NCBI RefSeq assembly: GCF_900110765.1
Contig: NZ_FOEO01000053.1
Span: forward strand, 1 to 32,714
Source of the DNA: Pseudomonas sp. NFACC02
Lineage (GTDB): Bacteria > Pseudomonadota > Gammaproteobacteria > Pseudomonadales > Pseudomonadaceae
Direction of reading: 5' to 3'
DNA: 32,714 nt
Positions 31,107 to 32,714 of the stretch are shown piece by piece (positions within the stretch are counted from its first letter, which is position 1; every line of letters begins with the position of its first letter). A model generated the notes under the pieces. It was given only the letters and a program-made list of their open reading frames with translations, searched no databases and had not been told where the DNA came from. A program made the translations under genes and the position numbers.

Positions 31107-31898
31107 ATGCCTCGTTTCGCTGCCAACCTCAGCATGCTGTACCCGCAACATGACTTCCTCGCGCGCTTTTCGGCTGCGGCAGGTGATGGCTTCGAAGCGG
31201 TGGAGTATCTGTTCCCCTACGATTTCAGCGCTGCGGAAATCAGACTCCGCCTGGACAATTTCGGCCTGACTCAGGCGCTGTTCAACGCACCACCGGGTGA
31301 CTGGGGCAAGGGTGAACGGGGCATCGCTTCATTGCCGGGACGGGAGAGCGAATTCCGCAGCGGCTTCCAGAAGGCGCTGGAATATGCCGCAGTGCTGGGT
31401 AATGACCGCATCCACGTCATGGCCGGCTTGCTGCCCACCGAAGAACTGCGCCAGAAGCACCATGCGGTGTACCTGGAAAACCTGAGCCATGCCGCACAGG
31501 AAGCGGCCAAAGTCGGAATCACCGTACTGATCGAACCAATCAACACCCGCGACATGCCGGGCTTCTTCCTCAACCGTCAGGATCAGGGCCAGTCGGTGTG
31601 CAAGGAAGTGGGCGCGGACAACCTGAAGGTGCAGTTTGATTTCTATCACTGCCAGATCGTCGAAGGCGACGTGACCAACAAGCTGCGCCGTGACTTCGCC
31701 GGGATCGGCCACATCCAGATCGCCGGTGTGCCGGATCGTCATGAGCCGAACATGGGGGAAGTGAACTATCCATGGCTGTTCGACGAGATCGACCGTTTAG
31801 GTTATACCGGCTGGGTCGGTTGCGAGTACCGCCCCAAAGGCGCTACCAGCGAAGGTCTGCAGTGGCTGCGGGACTGGAAAGCGCGGAATCCCGCGTGA
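31107..31898 (+). CDS. hyi: Hydroxypyruvate isomerase / 2-oxo-tetronate isomerase family protein
   Basis: A 263-residue TIM-barrel sugar isomerase of the Hyi/OtnI family. Family segments include MPRFAANLSMLYPQHDFLAR, F-N-A-P-P-G-D-W, I-H-V-M-A-G, the metal-site L-I-E-P-I-N-T-R-D-M-P-G, Q-F-D-F-Y-H-C-Q and G-C-E-Y-R-P near the C-terminus. It would interconvert hydroxypyruvate and tartronate semialdehyde, or a 2-oxo-tetronate. No glyoxylate or tetronate genes flank it here, so the true substrate is open. AGGAG precedes the ATG. Confidence 0.85.
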   Translation: MPRFAANLSMLYPQHDFLARFSAAAGDGFEAVEYLFPYDFSAAEIRLRLDNFGLTQALFNAPPGDWGKGERGIASLPGRESEFRSGFQKALEYAAVLGNDRIHVMAGLLPTEELRQKHHAVYLENLSHAAQEAAKVGITVLIEPINTRDMPGFFLNRQDQGQSVCKEVGADNLKVQFDFYHCQIVEGDVTNKLRRDFAGIGHIQIAGVPDRHEPNMGEVNYPWLFDEIDRLGYTGWVGCEYRPKGATSEGLQWLRDWKARNPA

Positions 31899-32014
31899 TG
31901 CACCTTCCTTCTGTATGCGCCGGTTGGTCCTGCGATCCGCGGTGAAGCGTTCGTAAAGCCGACATAAGTAGTGTGTCAGGTACACCGTATCTGCCGGTTT
32001 TACTGCCGGTGCCC

Positions 32015-32046
32015 GGCAGATCGCGGGACAAGCCACGCTCCTACAG
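32015..32046. repeat. Single REP copy
   Basis: Starts GGCAGATCGCGGGACAAGCC and ends GCTCCTACAG; it equals the right arm of the REPIN at 21988-22126 except for one base. No full partner arm was found, so it appears to be a REP singlet in the 239-nt gap after hyi. Confidence 0.75.
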
Positions 32047-32137
32047 GTGTTGTATTCACCACAGATTCGCGTCTACGCCGCAGGCGCATCATTGTTTGAT
32101 CACTTTTCCCTTGAATTGGCGAAGCCTGAGCCAGCGC

Positions 32138-32714
32138 TTACCAAGAGTCATAAGGGATGCCAAATTTGTCGATGTAGGCCTGGGCATCGGGCTCCAACTT
32201 CAGCCCATATTTGCCGCCACTTTCACCAAGATAGGGCCCTTTCGACACCACCTTGCCCTGCACCCGGCTCACCTCAATCGCATCGAGACAGGGCCCATTC
32301 ACCCAAGCCTTGGCAACACCGCCAGGTGCCAGGCCGATGGTGATGTTCTCCCGATAGTCAGTGATCCATTTACCCCTCCCCCTGCAATACGCCCTCTCCC
32401 CCTTGACCATGAGTTCGCGAGCGCTTTCAGGGATCTCGATATAGGCGTAGTACGTCTGCGGCTCTGCCAGCGATTGCCAGCGCACGTAAATGAAACATGG
32501 CAGGTCTGCGCCGTATACATATTTCCCCTTACCGTCACCGGGATTTCGGGGCCAACCTCGAGGGTTGCCTTTGAGGTTTGAGGGACTCGATATGGAAGAC
32601 ACTCCACTCATTGCCCGTTTGAACCAGCGATCGTTGGTATCCACCGCATCAGCCGTTTCGATCCAGACTTCCATGTAGTCAGGAGCGAAAAATCCCAACC
32701 GCCAGGCGTCATAG
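32138..32714 (-). CDS. DUF2931 family protein (5' part beyond the right edge)
   Basis: At least 191 residues; the frame remains open to the window edge (Y-D-A-W-R-L-G-F-F-A-P-D-Y-M-E-V-W-I-E-T-A-D), so the true start, which in this family usually carries a lipoprotein signal, lies outside. The core contains N-P-R-G-W-P-R, G-A-D-L-P-C-F-I-Y-V-R-W-Q-S-L, Y-Y-A-Y-I-E-I-P-E and P-G-G-V-A-K-A-W-V-N-G-P, which match DUF2931, a Pseudomonas-rich family often present in multiple copies. The function is unknown. A TTG at 32698 could be mistaken for the start but falls inside conserved sequence. Confidence 0.78.
   Translation of the reverse strand, partial: YDAWRLGFFAPDYMEVWIETADAVDTNDRWFKRAMSGVSSISSPSNLKGNPRGWPRNPGDGKGKYVYGADLPCFIYVRWQSLAEPQTYYAYIEIPESARELMVKGERAYCRGRGKWITDYRENITIGLAPGGVAKAWVNGPCLDAIEVSRVQGKVVSKGPYLGESGGKYGLKLEPDAQAYIDKFGIPYDSW

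Overview
The window reads as a chromosomal segment of a Pseudomonas (fluorescens/syringae-like). The evidence is the gene content (dimethylglycine demethylase and carnitine catabolism loci, and the metK - ArsR/methyltransferase - tkt - epd - pgk - fba order) and the many Pseudomonas-type REP/REPIN palindromes between genes. Almost all genes are ordinary, high-GC core genes. The accessory material sits at 1-2.0 kb, about 9.9-11.6 kb and possibly 12.6-13.9 kb.

Layout. 1-2.0 kb: the 5' end of an IS110-like transposase runs off the left edge, with a structured upstream region. It is followed by an array of four regularly built DnaA-box repeat units and a short orphan RHS-core gene whose end lies inside the last unit; a fifth, compacted unit lies just upstream of that gene. 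2.0-9.8 kb (all minus strand): an operon for dimethylglycine oxidation and its electron outlet, in transcription order M19-dipeptidase-like gene, DUF5943 gene, dgcA, dgcB, ETF alpha, ETF beta. 9.9-11.6 kb: a small AT-richer island with a broken hcp (type VI secretion) gene and two paralogous small membrane proteins, flanked by two copies of a 46-bp sequence that also lies in the dgc operon promoter region. 11.7-13.9 kb: an LprI-like secreted protein, a DUF3010 protein and an AAA-type ATPase whose promoter carries three repeated operator half-sites. 13.9-17.7 kb: the carnitine regulator cdhR, divergent from cdhC-cdhA-cdhB. 17.8-24.1 kb: a minus-strand carbon-metabolism block tkt-epd-pgk-(two small lipoproteins)-fba. 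24.4-26.6 kb: an ArsR-type regulator fused to a methyltransferase, then metK, behind a perfect 28-bp palindrome. 26.7-32.7 kb: a LysE-family exporter, ligB, DUF1090, a cytochrome c'-like lipoprotein, a MAPEG protein, a hydroxypyruvate-isomerase-like gene and a DUF2931 gene cut by the right edge.

How the genes fit together: CdhA/CdhC/CdhB convert carnitine to glycine betaine. Betaine is demethylated to dimethylglycine elsewhere, and DgcAB with the dedicated ETF pair oxidises dimethylglycine to sarcosine and passes electrons to the respiratory chain. The two catabolic loci in this window are therefore consecutive parts of one quaternary-amine pathway. The most unusual signals are the DnaA-box array with fixed internal spacing (428-1054), the decayed hcp cassette with its twin membrane proteins, the two strong palindromic operators (13857-13892 and 24331-24358), and the 46-bp duplicated element.
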